From: Cohnella candidum | Lineage (GTDB): Bacteria; Bacillota; Bacilli; Paenibacillales; Paenibacillaceae | Assembly: GCF_003713065.1 (NCBI RefSeq) | Contig: NZ_CP033433.1 | Coordinates: 1,151,001-1,215,000, forward strand | Direction of reading: 5' to 3' | Length of the DNA: 64,000 nt | Part shown: in pieces, positions 17,996-27,728 of the stretch | Position numbering within the stretch: position 1 is the stretch's first letter | How the letters are laid out: every line of letters starts with the position of its first letter | Program-made: the position numbers and the translations under genes | The notes under the pieces: generated by a model | Told to the model about the DNA's origin: nothing | Seen by the model: only the letters and a program-made list of their open reading frames with translations | Database searches by the model: none

Positions 17996-19168
17996 GTGCG
18001 GATAATCGTGGCTCCCGATTCGTTTAAAGGCTCCGCCACCGCTCGAGAGTTATGCGAATGCATCCGGGCCGGCATCCAAGACGCCGATCCGAACGCGGAA
18101 GCGATCCTGATGCCGATGGCGGACGGCGGGGAAGGCACCGTGGACAACCTCGTTCTCGCTACGGGCGGAAAGACGATCCGTCGCCGCGTGTCCGATCCCC
18201 TTGGACGCCCGGTCGAAGCGGCATACGGCGTTCTCGGGGACGGGGTAACAGCCGTCATCGAGGCCGCCCAAGCTTCCGGCTTGACGCTGCTGAAGCCGGA
18301 GGAGCGGAATCCGCTGCTGACGAGCAGTTATGGAACGGGCGAGTTGATCTTGCACGCACTCGAAGCGGGATACCGCCGGTTCCTCATCGGCCTCGGAGGC
18401 AGCGCCGTGAACGACGGCGGAGCCGGGATGTTGAGGGCGCTTGGAATGCGCTTGCTGAACGCGGACGGCGAACCTCTGCCGGATGGCGGCGGCGCGTTGG
18501 CGGAGCTGTCCGGCATCGATTTATCCGGTTTGGATCCGCGGCTGGCGGAAGCCGAGTTCAAGATGGCAAACGATGTCTCGAACCCGCTTTGCGGGCCGCA
18601 AGGCGCCTCCTCGGTGTTCGGTCCCCAGAAAGGCGCAACGCCGGAAATGATTCGGCAATTGGACGAAGGACTCTTACGGTACGGCAAGGTTCTCTCGCAG
18701 GCGACAGGGACGGAAGTCGCGGAGCTTCCGGGAAGCGGCGCCGCCGGCGGAATGGGAGCGGCGCTGCTCTCGGTGCTGAAGGCGGAATCCCGGCCGGGAA
18801 TCGAATGGGTCATGGAACTCACCCGGTTTGAAGAGCATCTGCGAACCGCGGACCTCGTCATCACGGGCGAGGGCAGGCTGGACAAGCAGACGAAATTCGG
18901 TAAAGCGATCGCCGGCATCTGCGGCAAAGCAAGGTTGTACGACGTGAGCGTCATCGCGCTGTGCGGCAGTTTGGAAGTATCGGCGGAGGAGATCGAAGAG
19001 ATGGGTCTCCTCGCGGCATTCTCCGTCTTGCCCGGACCGTGTTCGCTCGAAGACGCGACGGTCCATGTCGCCGCCTGGACTCGGCGGCAAACCGGGCAAA
19101 TCCTTCGCATTCTTCTCTCAGGGAGACAGGCGGTCAGGAAAGACCCCGACCGTCTCCCAAGGTCGTAA
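17996..19168 (+). CDS. glxK: Glycerate kinase (GarK/GlxK type)
   Basis: This 390-residue kinase phosphorylates D-glycerate with ATP (2-kinase class). Family signatures are the N-terminal VAPDSFKGSATARELCECI, MPMADGGEGT, LIGLGGSAVNDGG, GAAGGMGAALL and DLVITGEGRLDKQT. The GTG start follows AGGGAGGAGC. It sits 23 bases after the PduL gene and is probably co-transcribed with it. Confidence 0.9.
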   Translation: MRIIVAPDSFKGSATARELCECIRAGIQDADPNAEAILMPMADGGEGTVDNLVLATGGKTIRRRVSDPLGRPVEAAYGVLGDGVTAVIEAAQASGLTLLKPEERNPLLTSSYGTGELILHALEAGYRRFLIGLGGSAVNDGGAGMLRALGMRLLNADGEPLPDGGGALAELSGIDLSGLDPRLAEAEFKMANDVSNPLCGPQGASSVFGPQKGATPEMIRQLDEGLLRYGKVLSQATGTEVAELPGSGAAGGMGAALLSVLKAESRPGIEWVMELTRFEEHLRTADLVITGEGRLDKQTKFGKAIAGICGKARLYDVSVIALCGSLEVSAEEIEEMGLLAAFSVLPGPCSLEDATVHVAAWTRRQTGQILRILLSGRQAVRKDPDRLPRS

Positions 19169-19172
19169 AACG

Positions 19173-19201
19173 GCGACAAACCGAGGCTTATATGCTATAA
19201 T
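19173..19201 (+). promoter_or_regulatory. Candidate miaB promoter
   Basis: A perfect TATAAT (19196-19201) has GCGACA 17 bp upstream (4 of 6 to TTGACA). It lies about 60 bases before the miaB ATG. Confidence 0.5.
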
Positions 19202-19263
19202 TTTTTATTGGGTTTGCAGCCTAGGATTGAACATTGCGATCTGAGAAGGACGTGAAAATAGAC

Positions 19264-20850
19264 ATGACGAAGGAGAACGCTCCGGATCCGAAGTCCGGGA
19301 AGGATTATTCCAAATACTTCGATTTCTCCTCCGCCAAAGTCGTCAAGGAGCACGACGGCAAAACGACCTACCGCATCGGCGGCAGAGAGGTGACCGTCCA
19401 TTCCGCTCCCTCGTACAAAGACGAGAAACGGCGGGGCAAGGAGGATATCCGGGTCCACTACGAAGAAGCCGTGCCGGAAGAGTTCAAGACGCTCGGAGCA
19501 GGCAAAAAATATTTGATTTACACGTACGGATGCCAGATGAACGAGCACGATACCGAAGTGATGCGCGGCCTGTTCGAAGAAATGGGCTACGCGCCTACGG
19601 AGGAGCGCGCCGAAGCGGACGTCATCCTGCTGAATACGTGCGCGATCCGCGAGAACGCGGAGGACAAGGTGTTCGGCGAGCTGGGCCACCTGAAGACGCT
19701 GAAAACGGAGAAGCCCGAGCTCATCCTCGGCGTCTGCGGCTGCATGTCGCAGGAAGCTTCCGTAGTCAACCGCATTATGCAGAAGCACGCGCACGTCGAC
19801 ATCATTTTCGGCACGCACAACATCCATCGTCTGCCGCAGCTGCTGCAGGAAGCTCACTTCGGCAAGGAAATGGTCGTCGAGGTGTGGTCCAAGGAAGGCG
19901 ACATCATCGAGAACCTTCCGAAGAAACGCGAAGGCCTTCGCGCTTGGGTGAACATCATGTACGGCTGCGACAAGTTCTGCACGTACTGCATCGTTCCCTA
20001 CACGCGAGGCAAGGAGCGCAGCCGCCTGCCGGAGGATGTCATCGCCGAGGTTCGCGAGCTCGCTCGCCAAGGCTTCAGGGAAATTACGCTGCTCGGCCAG
20101 AACGTGAACGCGTACGGCAAAGATTTCTCGGACCGGAATTACCGTTTCGGGGACTTGATGGACGATATCCGCAAAATCGACATCCCGCGCGTCCGCTTCA
20201 CGACGTCGCACCCGAGGGATTTCGACGATCACCTGATCGAAGTGCTGGCCCGCGGCGGCAACCTGGTGGAGCACATCCACCTGCCTGTGCAATCCGGCAG
20301 TACGGAGATCCTGAAGCGGATGAGCCGGAAATACTCCCGCGAGCACTTCCTGGAGCTGGTACGCAAAATCCGGACCGCCATTCCGAACGCCGTGCTGACG
20401 ACCGACATCATCGTCGGGTTCCCGGGCGAAACGGAAGAGCAATTCGAAGAAACGCTGTCGCTCGTGCGCGAAGCGAAATTCGCATCCGCGTTCACGTTCA
20501 TCTACTCGCCGCGCGAAGGAACGCCGGCCGCGGAGATGGCGGACGACGTTCCTTACGATGCGAAGCAAAAACGCCTGCTGCGCTTGAACGACCTGATCGC
20601 CGAGCTGTCGCTGGAGAGCAACCTCGAGCTGGCCGGGCAAGAGGTCGAGGTGTTGGTCGAAGGCGAAAGCAAAACGAAAGCCGGCGTGCTGTCCGGCCGG
20701 ACGCGTTCGAATAAGCTGATCCACTTCGAAGGTCCGAAGGAATGGATCGGGCAATTCGTGAACGTTCGCGTCACGACGCCGCAAACGTGGTATATCCGCG
20801 CGGAAGCGGTGGGCCAAGAGACGGCGGAAACGGCCGCCAACGCAGGATAA
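19264..20850 (+). CDS. miaB: tRNA-2-methylthio-N6-dimethylallyladenosine synthase MiaB
   Basis: This 528-residue radical-SAM methylthiotransferase modifies A37 of tRNAs reading UNN codons. It has an N-terminal UPF0004 domain ([32 protein letters not shown]), the radical-SAM cluster [18 protein letters not shown] near residue 240, and a TRAM domain at the C-terminus. A ~90-residue N-terminal extension before the first Cys motif is usual for Bacillales MiaB. The start is uncertain among ATG 19264, GTG 19252 and TTG 19234. Confidence 0.94.
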   Translation: MTKENAPDPKSGKDYSKYFDFSSAKVVKEHDGKTTYRIGGREVTVHSAPSYKDEKRRGKEDIRVHYEEAVPEEFKTLGAGKKYLIYTYGCQMNEHDTEVMRGLFEEMGYAPTEERAEADVILLNTCAIRENAEDKVFGELGHLKTLKTEKPELILGVCGCMSQEASVVNRIMQKHAHVDIIFGTHNIHRLPQLLQEAHFGKEMVVEVWSKEGDIIENLPKKREGLRAWVNIMYGCDKFCTYCIVPYTRGKERSRLPEDVIAEVRELARQGFREITLLGQNVNAYGKDFSDRNYRFGDLMDDIRKIDIPRVRFTTSHPRDFDDHLIEVLARGGNLVEHIHLPVQSGSTEILKRMSRKYSREHFLELVRKIRTAIPNAVLTTDIIVGFPGETEEQFEETLSLVREAKFASAFTFIYSPREGTPAAEMADDVPYDAKQKRLLRLNDLIAELSLESNLELAGQEVEVLVEGESKTKAGVLSGRTRSNKLIHFEGPKEWIGQFVNVRVTTPQTWYIRAEAVGQETAETAANAG

Positions 20851-20867
20851 AAGAGGAGCTGACCGAA

Positions 20868-21356
20868 ATGAGCGCACATGCGCACGATCACGACCATGAC
20901 CATGACCATGAACACGGGGAAGGCTGTTCCGTTCCCGTCTTCGATAACCGCGATTTGATCGTCCGCGAGGACATTCTGGCCCGGGCCAAAGAGCTGGCGC
21001 ACCTGATCACGACGACCGAAGAGGTCAGCCTGTACCAGCGTGCCGAGCGGCTGATCCAGAACAACCAGAAGGTCCAAGGGCTGATCGCCCTCATGAAGAA
21101 AAAGCAAAAAGAGCTGGTCGCGTTCGAGACGACGTTCAAGAACGAGCAGATGGTCGAGAAAATCCAGAAGGAAATCGACGAGCTTCAGGACGAATTGGAC
21201 ACGATGCCGGTCGTTCAGCAATTCCAGCAAAGCCAGGTGGACGTCAACTATTTGCTGCAGTCCATCGTATCGATCATCCGCGACACCGTCGCCGAGAAGG
21301 TCGACGTGGAAGCGGCCAAGCCGTCCGAGGCACCTGCCGACGGATACGGCGAATAA
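20868..21356 (+). CDS. ricA: RicA (YmcA), Fe-S Y-complex subunit, with His-rich N-terminus
   Basis: This 162-residue member of the YlbF/YmcA family is a subunit of the RicA-RicF-RicT complex, which controls RNase Y specificity, competence, sporulation and biofilm formation in B. subtilis. The helical core begins near residue 28 (DLIVREDILARAKELA). The first ~20 residues are an unusual His/Asp-rich tract (HAHDHDHDHDHEHGEGC) that could bind metal and is absent from the ~143-residue B. subtilis protein. ATG 20868 follows AAGAGGAGC, directly after miaB. Confidence 0.9.
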   Translation: MSAHAHDHDHDHDHEHGEGCSVPVFDNRDLIVREDILARAKELAHLITTTEEVSLYQRAERLIQNNQKVQGLIALMKKKQKELVAFETTFKNEQMVEKIQKEIDELQDELDTMPVVQQFQQSQVDVNYLLQSIVSIIRDTVAEKVDVEAAKPSEAPADGYGE

Positions 21357-21375
21357 GAGTCAGCCCGCGAGTCAG

Positions 21376-21405
21376 ACCGCATATCCTTGGGATGTGCGGT
21401 TTTTC
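21376..21405 (+). terminator. Terminator after ricA
   Basis: The stem ACCGCATATCC / GGATGTGCGGT (one G-U pair) with a short loop is followed by TTTTC. Confidence 0.75.
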
Positions 21406-21513
21406 GTTCCGCGGGTTGCGATGATTTGCGCGGCGTTTTATTGGCATGATAGGATACGGGAAACCAGAATGCCCGCGCGCAAGACGGATGATGAGGGATA
21501 AAGGAGTGTTCGC

Positions 21514-22677
21514 ATGAAACCGTTCGTGTTCGAAAACCCGACGAAGCTGATCTTCGGCCGGGATCAAATCAAGCAATTGACCAACGAAGCCAAAAAACTC
21601 GGCGATCGCGTGCTGATGCTATATGGCGGAGGAAGCATCAAGCGTAACGGCGTGTATGAGGATGTCATGAAGGCGCTTCGCGATGCCGGCACGGAAGTCA
21701 TTGAATTGTCCGGCGTCGATCCGAACCCGCGAATCTCGACGGTCCGCAAGGGAGCCCAGCTGTGCCGGGATAACAACCTGCAATGGGTGCTGGCCGTCGG
21801 CGGCGGCAGCGTCATCGACTGCGCCAAAGCGATCGCCGCGGCAGCCGTGTTCGACGGCGATTTCTGGGACGTCGTCAGCCATAAGCGTTCCCCGCAGGGA
21901 GCGCTGCCGCTCGGCACGGTGCTGACGCTCGCCGCGACCGGCTCGGAAATGAACGGCGGCTCGGTCATCACGAACGAGGAAACGCAGGAGAAGCTCGGCT
22001 GGGGCAGCATCCATACGTATCCGCGTTTTTCGATTTTGGATCCCGCCTACACCGCTTCGGTGCCCAAGGACCAGACGGTGTACGGCATCGTCGACATGAT
22101 GTCGCACGTGTTCGAGCAGTACTTCCACCACGACGCGATGACGCCGGTGCAGGACGGCTTCTGCGAATCCGTGCTTCGGGCGATCATTCGGACCGCGCCG
22201 GAGCTGGTGCAGGACCTGGAAAACGTCGAGCTGCGCGAAACGATTCTGTATTGCGGAACGATGGCGTTGAACGGCGTTCTCTCGATGGGCGTAACGGGGG
22301 ACTGGGCGAACCACGACATGGAGCACGCGGTATCCGCCGTATACGACATCCCGCACGGGGGAGGGCTTGCGATCCTGTTCCCGCATTGGATGGACTTGGC
22401 GGTGGAACGGCATCCGGAGCGTTTCGCCCAAATGGCCGTGAACGTCTTCGGCGTGGAGCCGGACGGGAAAAGCACGCTCGAGGTCGGACGTGAAGGCATC
22501 GAAGAGCTGCGGGAATTCTGGCGCTCCATCGGCGCACCGACGAGGCTGGGGGATTACGGTATCGACGACTCGAAGCTGGTGACGATGGCGGGGAAGGCCA
22601 CGATCTTCGGAACGATCGGCCGTTATGTCCAGCTGACGCTGGAGGATATCGCGGGGATTTACCGCAAAGCGCTATAA
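21514..22677 (+). CDS. Iron-containing alcohol dehydrogenase (YugJ/BdhA type)
   Basis: This 387-residue NAD(P)H-dependent butanol dehydrogenase-like enzyme reduces aldehydes to alcohols. It has the GGGS phosphate-binding loop ([17 protein letters not shown]), [15 protein letters not shown], and the metal-ligand region with [27 protein letters not shown] and HWM. An AAAGGAGTG ribosome-binding site precedes the ATG. It is the only alcohol dehydrogenase in the window and could dispose of ethanolamine-derived acetaldehyde, but it lies 10 kb from the eut operon, so this link is weak. Confidence 0.88.
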   Translation: MKPFVFENPTKLIFGRDQIKQLTNEAKKLGDRVLMLYGGGSIKRNGVYEDVMKALRDAGTEVIELSGVDPNPRISTVRKGAQLCRDNNLQWVLAVGGGSVIDCAKAIAAAAVFDGDFWDVVSHKRSPQGALPLGTVLTLAATGSEMNGGSVITNEETQEKLGWGSIHTYPRFSILDPAYTASVPKDQTVYGIVDMMSHVFEQYFHHDAMTPVQDGFCESVLRAIIRTAPELVQDLENVELRETILYCGTMALNGVLSMGVTGDWANHDMEHAVSAVYDIPHGGGLAILFPHWMDLAVERHPERFAQMAVNVFGVEPDGKSTLEVGREGIEELREFWRSIGAPTRLGDYGIDDSKLVTMAGKATIFGTIGRYVQLTLEDIAGIYRKAL

Positions 22678-22680
22678 AAG

Positions 22681-22716
22681 AACGCGAAAGGGGCCGAAGT
22701 CGGCCCCTTTGCGTTA
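22681..22716. terminator. Bidirectional terminator between adh and bioY
   Basis: Near-perfect 16-17 bp arms (AACGCGAAAGGGGCCGA and TCGGCCCCTTTGCGTT) lie between the convergent adh and bioY genes. Confidence 0.75.
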
Positions 22717-22720
22717 GGGT

Positions 22721-23356
22721 TCAGCGTTTTTTGGCAGGTCTGACGGCCGGCACCGAAGGCCGGATCGCGGCGATGACGAAGGCGGCGACGACCGCTTTGG
22801 CGGCATCCGCCGGCAGGAACGGCACCATGCCCGCTTGTACGGCGCCCGCGAAATCGAGCTTGGCGGAGACGTGTGCGAGCCATGGCACGCCGGTGACGTA
22901 AACGAGGAGCACGCCGAAGGCGAGCAAGGCGAGCAGAAGAACGGCGAATCTCGTCGGGTTCAGCTTTTTCCGTCCCGCGAACACGCGGTCGCTGGCCCAT
23001 CCGATCAGGAAGGCGGACACCGGGAACATCCAGATGAAACCGCCGGTCGGGCCGAACACTTGGGCGAAGCCTCCGGGGCCGTTCATGAGCGGAAGGCCGA
23101 CGGCGGTCAGAACGACGACGAGGAAGATGCTCCAGAAGCCGTAGACGGCGCCGAGCAATCCGCCGGCCAGCATGACGGCGAAAGTCTGAAGGGAGTAAGG
23201 AACCGCCGCTCCGGGAGCGGATTTGACGAAGCTGGCTCCGATGAACAAGGCGGCGAACAGGGCGACGAACACGATGCCCCGGATCCACCGGCTGGCGTCC
23301 GCCGCGGAAGAGCGGGAGCGGGCCGTAGAGGGTGTTGCGGATTCTGGTTTGGTCAT
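22721..23356 (-). CDS. bioY: BioY, biotin-specific ECF transporter S component
   Basis: This 211-residue substrate-binding membrane protein for biotin uptake has six hydrophobic spans. It carries the family signature PYSLQTFAVMLAGGLLGAVY and GLPLMNGPGGFAQVFGPTGG. ATG 23356 is preceded on the minus strand by AAAGGAG; an upstream TTG would add six residues. It is divergent from the EcfA gene and sits behind a BirA operator, so it is biotin-repressed and likely works with the two downstream ECF proteins. Confidence 0.92.
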   Translation of the reverse strand: MTKPESATPSTARSRSSAADASRWIRGIVFVALFAALFIGASFVKSAPGAAVPYSLQTFAVMLAGGLLGAVYGFWSIFLVVVLTAVGLPLMNGPGGFAQVFGPTGGFIWMFPVSAFLIGWASDRVFAGRKKLNPTRFAVLLLALLAFGVLLVYVTGVPWLAHVSAKLDFAGAVQAGMVPFLPADAAKAVVAAFVIAAIRPSVPAVRPAKKR

Positions 23357-23372
23357 TGTCAAATCTCCTTTC

Positions 23373-23409
23373 AAATGTTAACCTTGTCGTAACGAACTGG
23401 TTAACATTT
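23373..23409. promoter_or_regulatory. BirA (biotin repressor) operator
   Basis: Perfect 11-bp inverted arms AAATGTTAACC (23373-23383) and GGTTAACATTT (23399-23409) with a 15-bp spacer match the Firmicute BirA box (TTGTTAACC-N15-GGTTAACAA type). It lies between the bioY start and a minus-strand -10 (TACAAT, 23418-23413). Confidence 0.85.
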
Positions 23410-23458
23410 CGGATTGTAGCATGGGGAAACCGGATTTGGGAAGAGGGTTTTCGGAAAA

Positions 23459-24328
23459 ATGGCACAATCAGCCTATGTCGCCGTTTCGGAGCATCCGCTT
23501 CGGTTCAGCGGCGTTTCGGTATATGCCGCCCTGGATGACGGGGAAACGGTCCCGCTGCTGGAAGAGATCGAGCTCACGGTAAATGCCGGTGAATGGGTGA
23601 ACATGGCCGGCGTCAACGGAAGCGGGAAGTCGACTTTGGCGAGGCTGCTGGCCGGACTCCATGTGGAAGGAAGCGGCGGCACGTTCGAACGCGGCTTCGC
23701 GGGGGATACGGCATCCCCAATGGTGCTCCAGCGGCCGGAGGCGCAGTTGTTCGGGGAGACCCCTCGCGAAGAGGTCGCTTTCGCGCTGGAATGGCGCGAG
23801 GTGCCGCCGGAACGGATGCCCTCGGCGACGGAGCGGTCGCTTGCCGCGGTCGGGTTAACGGAATATGCGGATACAAGATGGGAAGGGTTGTCCGGCGGGC
23901 AGAAGCAGCTCGCCGCCGTGGCGGCCGCAGCCAGCGTCGCTTCGCCGCTCATCGTATTCGATGAGGCCACGTCGATGCTCGACGACGCCAACCGGATGCG
24001 GGTGAAGCAACTCGCCAAGGAGATGCAGCGCGCGGGGACGGCGGTCGTCTGGGTGACGCAGCGGCTCGATGAGCTCGGCCCGGAAGAGCGCGTCGTCGCC
24101 ATGGACGGGGGACGGATTCTCTATGACGGAGACGGACGCGCGTTTTTCTATGGTAACGGGGAACGGCTTTCCCCTTGCGAAGCCTGCGGGCTGCGGTTGC
24201 CTTATCTGGCGTCTTTGGCTTTGGAATTGAAAAAAAGAGGACGGCTGGCCGATCCTCTTCCGCTGAGCGATCAAGAATGGCAAGAGGTGTGGGGAAGTGG
24301 CGGAAACGGAACGGGAATCGCCGATTGA
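23459..24328 (+). CDS. ECF transporter ATPase (EcfA)
   Basis: This 289-residue ABC ATPase has Walker A GVNGSGKS near residue 48, the ECF-type Q-loop VLQRPEAQLFGETPREEV, signature LSGGQKQLAAVAAA and Walker B PLIVFDEATSML. The C-terminal tail (SPCEACGLRLPYLASLALEL) is typical of EcfA1. It is divergent from bioY with only the BirA operator between. The ribosome-binding site is weak. Its last ~30 bases overlap the next gene. Confidence 0.88.
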   Translation: MAQSAYVAVSEHPLRFSGVSVYAALDDGETVPLLEEIELTVNAGEWVNMAGVNGSGKSTLARLLAGLHVEGSGGTFERGFAGDTASPMVLQRPEAQLFGETPREEVAFALEWREVPPERMPSATERSLAAVGLTEYADTRWEGLSGGQKQLAAVAAAASVASPLIVFDEATSMLDDANRMRVKQLAKEMQRAGTAVVWVTQRLDELGPEERVVAMDGGRILYDGDGRAFFYGNGERLSPCEACGLRLPYLASLALELKKRGRLADPLPLSDQEWQEVWGSGGNGTGIAD

Positions 24329-25997
24329 CGGGGGATTCCGGGGAATCGCATTAACGTTAGAAGGGACCTCCAAGCTGACGCTCGAGCCCGGCACGTTGAC
24401 GCTTGTCATGGGGGCAAACGGCGCCGGCAAAACGGTGTTTCTCGAGAAGGCGGCCGGTTTGCGCGAGCCCGAAGGGCTGGCGTTTCGCTATGGCGCGGAG
24501 CCGCTTTGGATTCGGTCGTCCGTCACGGGCCGCCCGAAATTGAATCCGAAAGCGCTGCTGCTCTTCGGTTATGCCGGACAATCGCCGGAGCAGGGGCTTT
24601 TCCTGCGCTCCGTACAAGAGGAGATCGATTACTCTCTTCGGCCTTATAAGAAATCCGCCGGATCCCGCAAATCCTCTACGGGCGATGCGGCCGCCGGCGC
24701 CCTGGCCGCGGTCGGCTGGGACGAAAGCTGGCTTACGAGAGACCCGTTTCGGATGAGCGGCGGAGAAAGGCGCCGGGCATCGCTCGCGGCATTGTTCGCC
24801 ACTCCGGCGCCTTGGCTGCTGCTCGATGAGCCGACGGCCGGGTTGGATCGGGACGGACATCGTGTATTAGGGGAACATCTGGAACGGCTGAAACGGGACG
24901 GAAGAGGGATTCTGCTCGTGTCCCATGATGCCGATTGGGCGCTGCCACTGGCTGATCGGGTGCTGCTGATCCACCCGGACGGCGGCATGTCGGATTGCCG
25001 TCCGGAGCAGCTGGTTGCCGAACCGGAACGCTTGGAACGCGCCGGCATGCAGGTGCCGGCGTGGATGCGCGTTCTCAGGCGGGCATGGCAAGCGGGCTTG
25101 GGCATCGATGGGGCAAGCGGTTGGCATCCGGCTGAGGCCGCTGAAGCATTGTGCCGCCCGGAATCGCAGGCGGCAGTCGCACGGGAGCTTCCGGAGCATC
25201 GGGCCGGAGCACTCGCTCAGCTGGGAATGCCTAAGCGCCGCAAAGAAGAAGCGCGTACGAGCCCGCTGACCGGGTTCGATCCCCGCGCGATCTGGTTCGG
25301 CTACGTGCTGTTGTCGGTCGGATTGTTTTCGTTGTCGTCGTGGGGAGGGCTGGCCGCCGGTCTGGCGGTCGTCTGTGTGATCCTCGCGGCCGCGAGGATT
25401 CCATTGCTGCGCTGGAGAGGCATCATCGCCGGATTCATCGTTTTCGGAACCCTGCTCGCCGCATGGGCGGCGTTGGATTTCAACCCGCCGGGAAGCGGGC
25501 TTGTCGGATGGGATTTCGAGGTATTCGCGGGGACGATGTTTCCGTTCGCCCGGACGCTGACCGTCCTGCTCATCGGGCTCGGGGTGCCGCTCGTCATGAC
25601 GCCGCTGTCGCTGCGAAGGGCGCTGGAGCAGCTCGCGACGCGGAAGGACCGCGTTCCCGCGTTCTGGCAGCGGATCGTGCTGACCGTAACGCTCACCGTA
25701 CGGTTCGTTCCCGTGCTCCTCGCGGAGTGGGAACGGTTCGGCCGGATCTTCCTCGCCAGGGGCAAGGAGACCGGCCGCTCGCCGGGAATTTGGTTCCGCC
25801 GGCTGCGGGGAGTTACGCTGCCGCTGCTGCTCGCGTTGTTCCGGCTGGCCGACGAGGTAGCGGTCGCCCTCGAAAGCCGAGGCGTGCGCGGCGACGTTCA
25901 GCCGACGCGGAGCTCCCGCCTGAAATGGCGGGCGAAGGATACCGCTTTGGCGACGTGCGCGGCGATTTTAGCGGGCTTGCTGTGGTTCGCCGGCTGA
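24297..25997 (+). CDS. Fused ECF transporter ATPase-transmembrane protein (EcfA'-EcfT)
   Basis: This 566-residue fusion carries two ECF components usually encoded separately. Residues 1-240 are an ABC ATPase (Walker A GANGAGKT, signature MSGGERRRASLAAL, Walker B WLLLDEPTAGLDRD). Residues ~325-566 are EcfT, with four or five membrane spans and the two coupling motifs, FLARGKETGRS and ESRGVRGDV. With EcfA and BioY this makes a complete biotin importer. The GTG start overlaps ecfA. The 3' end overlaps the convergent MFS gene by 30 bp. Confidence 0.85.
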   Translation: MAETERESPIDGGFRGIALTLEGTSKLTLEPGTLTLVMGANGAGKTVFLEKAAGLREPEGLAFRYGAEPLWIRSSVTGRPKLNPKALLLFGYAGQSPEQGLFLRSVQEEIDYSLRPYKKSAGSRKSSTGDAAAGALAAVGWDESWLTRDPFRMSGGERRRASLAALFATPAPWLLLDEPTAGLDRDGHRVLGEHLERLKRDGRGILLVSHDADWALPLADRVLLIHPDGGMSDCRPEQLVAEPERLERAGMQVPAWMRVLRRAWQAGLGIDGASGWHPAEAAEALCRPESQAAVARELPEHRAGALAQLGMPKRRKEEARTSPLTGFDPRAIWFGYVLLSVGLFSLSSWGGLAAGLAVVCVILAAARIPLLRWRGIIAGFIVFGTLLAAWAALDFNPPGSGLVGWDFEVFAGTMFPFARTLTVLLIGLGVPLVMTPLSLRRALEQLATRKDRVPAFWQRIVLTVTLTVRFVPVLLAEWERFGRIFLARGKETGRSPGIWFRRLRGVTLPLLLALFRLADEVAVALESRGVRGDVQPTRSSRLKWRAKDTALATCAAILAGLLWFAG

Positions 25998-27194
25998 AGC
26001 GACCAGGCTTCGGCGTCGGAAATAGAATGCCGCGAGTATGGAAGCGCCCAAGCCTAAGGCGCCGCCGAACAGGAAGCCCGCTTCGAGGCCGCCGAGCGCG
26101 TTTAAACCGCCGGCCAGATAGGGGCCGAGGAACATGCCGACCGAATAGACCGATTGGTACAATCCCATGGCCGACGCGCGCAGCGACGGGGGAAAATCCT
26201 GAATGGCCATGCCGAGCAGGAGCGGGAAGTACAGCGCTTGTGCCGCGCCGTTGAACGCTTGGGTGACGGCCAGCCAGCCCAGCGTATGGGTTAAAGGAAT
26301 GGCCGCGGTGAACGCTCCCGCGAGCAGGAAGCCGGCGATGATCATGCGGCGATTTCCGAGCTTGGGAGCTAAGTAACGCCCGGCAATCAGGGAGACGAGC
26401 GCGTGGGGGACCATGAAAGCGGCGACGATGCCGGTCAGCCCGGCTTCGCCGGCCCCCATTTTCACCGCTTGCAGCGGCGTGAAGCCGAACATCGTAATGA
26501 ACAGGATGCCGTGCGCCATGAGCGAGAGGGAAGACACTTTCCATAATGCGGCCGATCGGAACACGCGGGAAACGGCCGGTTTTTCCTCGGTCGTCACCTT
26601 CGCCGAAACCGGGCCTGCCGCCGCCGGCTCGCGAATGCACAGCACGACAAGTATGCCTAGAACGGCGACCGCGATACCGGTCTTGAACGCGGCGTCGTAC
26701 CCGCCCCAATCGGTCAGCCAGCCGCTGCCGAGCATGCCGGCCAGTTGGCCCGATACCGTCAGAAACTGCAAGGTGCCCATCGCCTGACCGGTGCGGCTGC
26801 TTGGAAAGCAAGAGGCGTACAGCACGGAGAAAGGCACCCAGGCCGATGCGCAGAGGCCGGCGATCAACCGTGCGGCCAGCGGACCGCCCCACGTACCGGG
26901 CAGCAGGAAGAGCGCGCAGCTCACCGCGCCGGCGAGCATGCCGGCGATCAGGAAAGGCTTCCTTCTCGACATGGCGTCCGAGTAGAGGCCGAGCGGAAGG
27001 CGCACGGCGATTTGCGTCAGGCCGTAACTGCCCAGCACGAAGCCGATCATGCCGACGGAAATGCCGCGATATTCCAGGTATGGCGTCAAGATCGGCACGT
27101 ATACATACATGCACGCCCAATAGAGTAAAGTCGCCGCGCTGAGAAGAACCAGGCGGGTCCGGTCATTTTCGGTTGAAGTTCCAAGCTGAGACAT
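25968..27194 (-). CDS. MFS transporter (drug/metabolite exporter type)
   Basis: This 408-residue major facilitator protein has twelve predicted spans. Motif A-like loops are seen after span 2 (GLYSDAMSRRKPFLIAG) and in the second half (RYLAPKLGNRRMIIAG). It resembles YfcJ/AraJ-like exporters; the substrate is unknown. It is transcribed convergently to the ECF gene with a 30-bp tail overlap. Confidence 0.8.
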   Translation of the reverse strand: MSQLGTSTENDRTRLVLLSAATLLYWACMYVYVPILTPYLEYRGISVGMIGFVLGSYGLTQIAVRLPLGLYSDAMSRRKPFLIAGMLAGAVSCALFLLPGTWGGPLAARLIAGLCASAWVPFSVLYASCFPSSRTGQAMGTLQFLTVSGQLAGMLGSGWLTDWGGYDAAFKTGIAVAVLGILVVLCIREPAAAGPVSAKVTTEEKPAVSRVFRSAALWKVSSLSLMAHGILFITMFGFTPLQAVKMGAGEAGLTGIVAAFMVPHALVSLIAGRYLAPKLGNRRMIIAGFLLAGAFTAAIPLTHTLGWLAVTQAFNGAAQALYFPLLLGMAIQDFPPSLRASAMGLYQSVYSVGMFLGPYLAGGLNALGGLEAGFLFGGALGLGASILAAFYFRRRSLVASAGEPQQAR

Positions 27195-27348
27195 CCTTCC
27201 GTTCCTCCCGGAAAATTCGCTTCCCCTACTATATACCTCACGGCCCGATCCGTCACCATAGAGACGCAGAGGGCCGTTTCTTCTTTTCCGGTTCCCGTAT
27301 ATTTTTGATAAGATGGAAGATATCCCCGCATGAAGGAGAGAGGGTACG

Positions 27349-27705
27349 ATGGACGCGTTTGATCCCCAGCGTACGTTTGAGTTAATAGAGAGAGAAGTCG
27401 GCGCCCGGCTGCAAGCCCGGGGTTACGCGATCACCAAGCAGGATTTCATCGCTCATGCAGAGGGTACGAGATATACGATATTCAGCCGTCCCTCCGGCCA
27501 TGTCCGTCTTACTTGGGACGGCAGAGCGCAGAAGTTCATCCTGCGTTCCTACCGCAAGGGAAGCGCCATCGTCCGGACGCTTCGCATGACGCTATTAGGC
27601 CGTCACGACCTGGACAAGCTGGAGCATGAAACGATCGTCCGCGCGGAAGAATGGCGTTCCCTTGGCGAGGAAGAATGGATCCGCAAATTCACGGATAAGT
27701 TGTGA
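27349..27705 (+). CDS. Small hypothetical protein, related to the 50669 cassette protein
   Basis: This 118-residue cytoplasmic protein has no family I recognise. An N-terminal helix (RTFELIEREVGARLQARGY) is followed by a beta-rich section with RYTIFSRPSGHVRLTWDG and KFILRSY. The spacing of GY-I, RY--FS, RL-WDG and FIL--Y is shared with the 112-residue AT-rich cassette protein at 50669, suggesting distant homology. AAGGAGAGAG precedes the ATG. It ends 23 bases before the downstream Nudix start. Confidence 0.6.
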   Translation: MDAFDPQRTFELIEREVGARLQARGYAITKQDFIAHAEGTRYTIFSRPSGHVRLTWDGRAQKFILRSYRKGSAIVRTLRMTLLGRHDLDKLEHETIVRAEEWRSLGEEEWIRKFTDKL

Positions 27706-27728
27706 CGAGCGAACGGGGAGTGGAGAAC

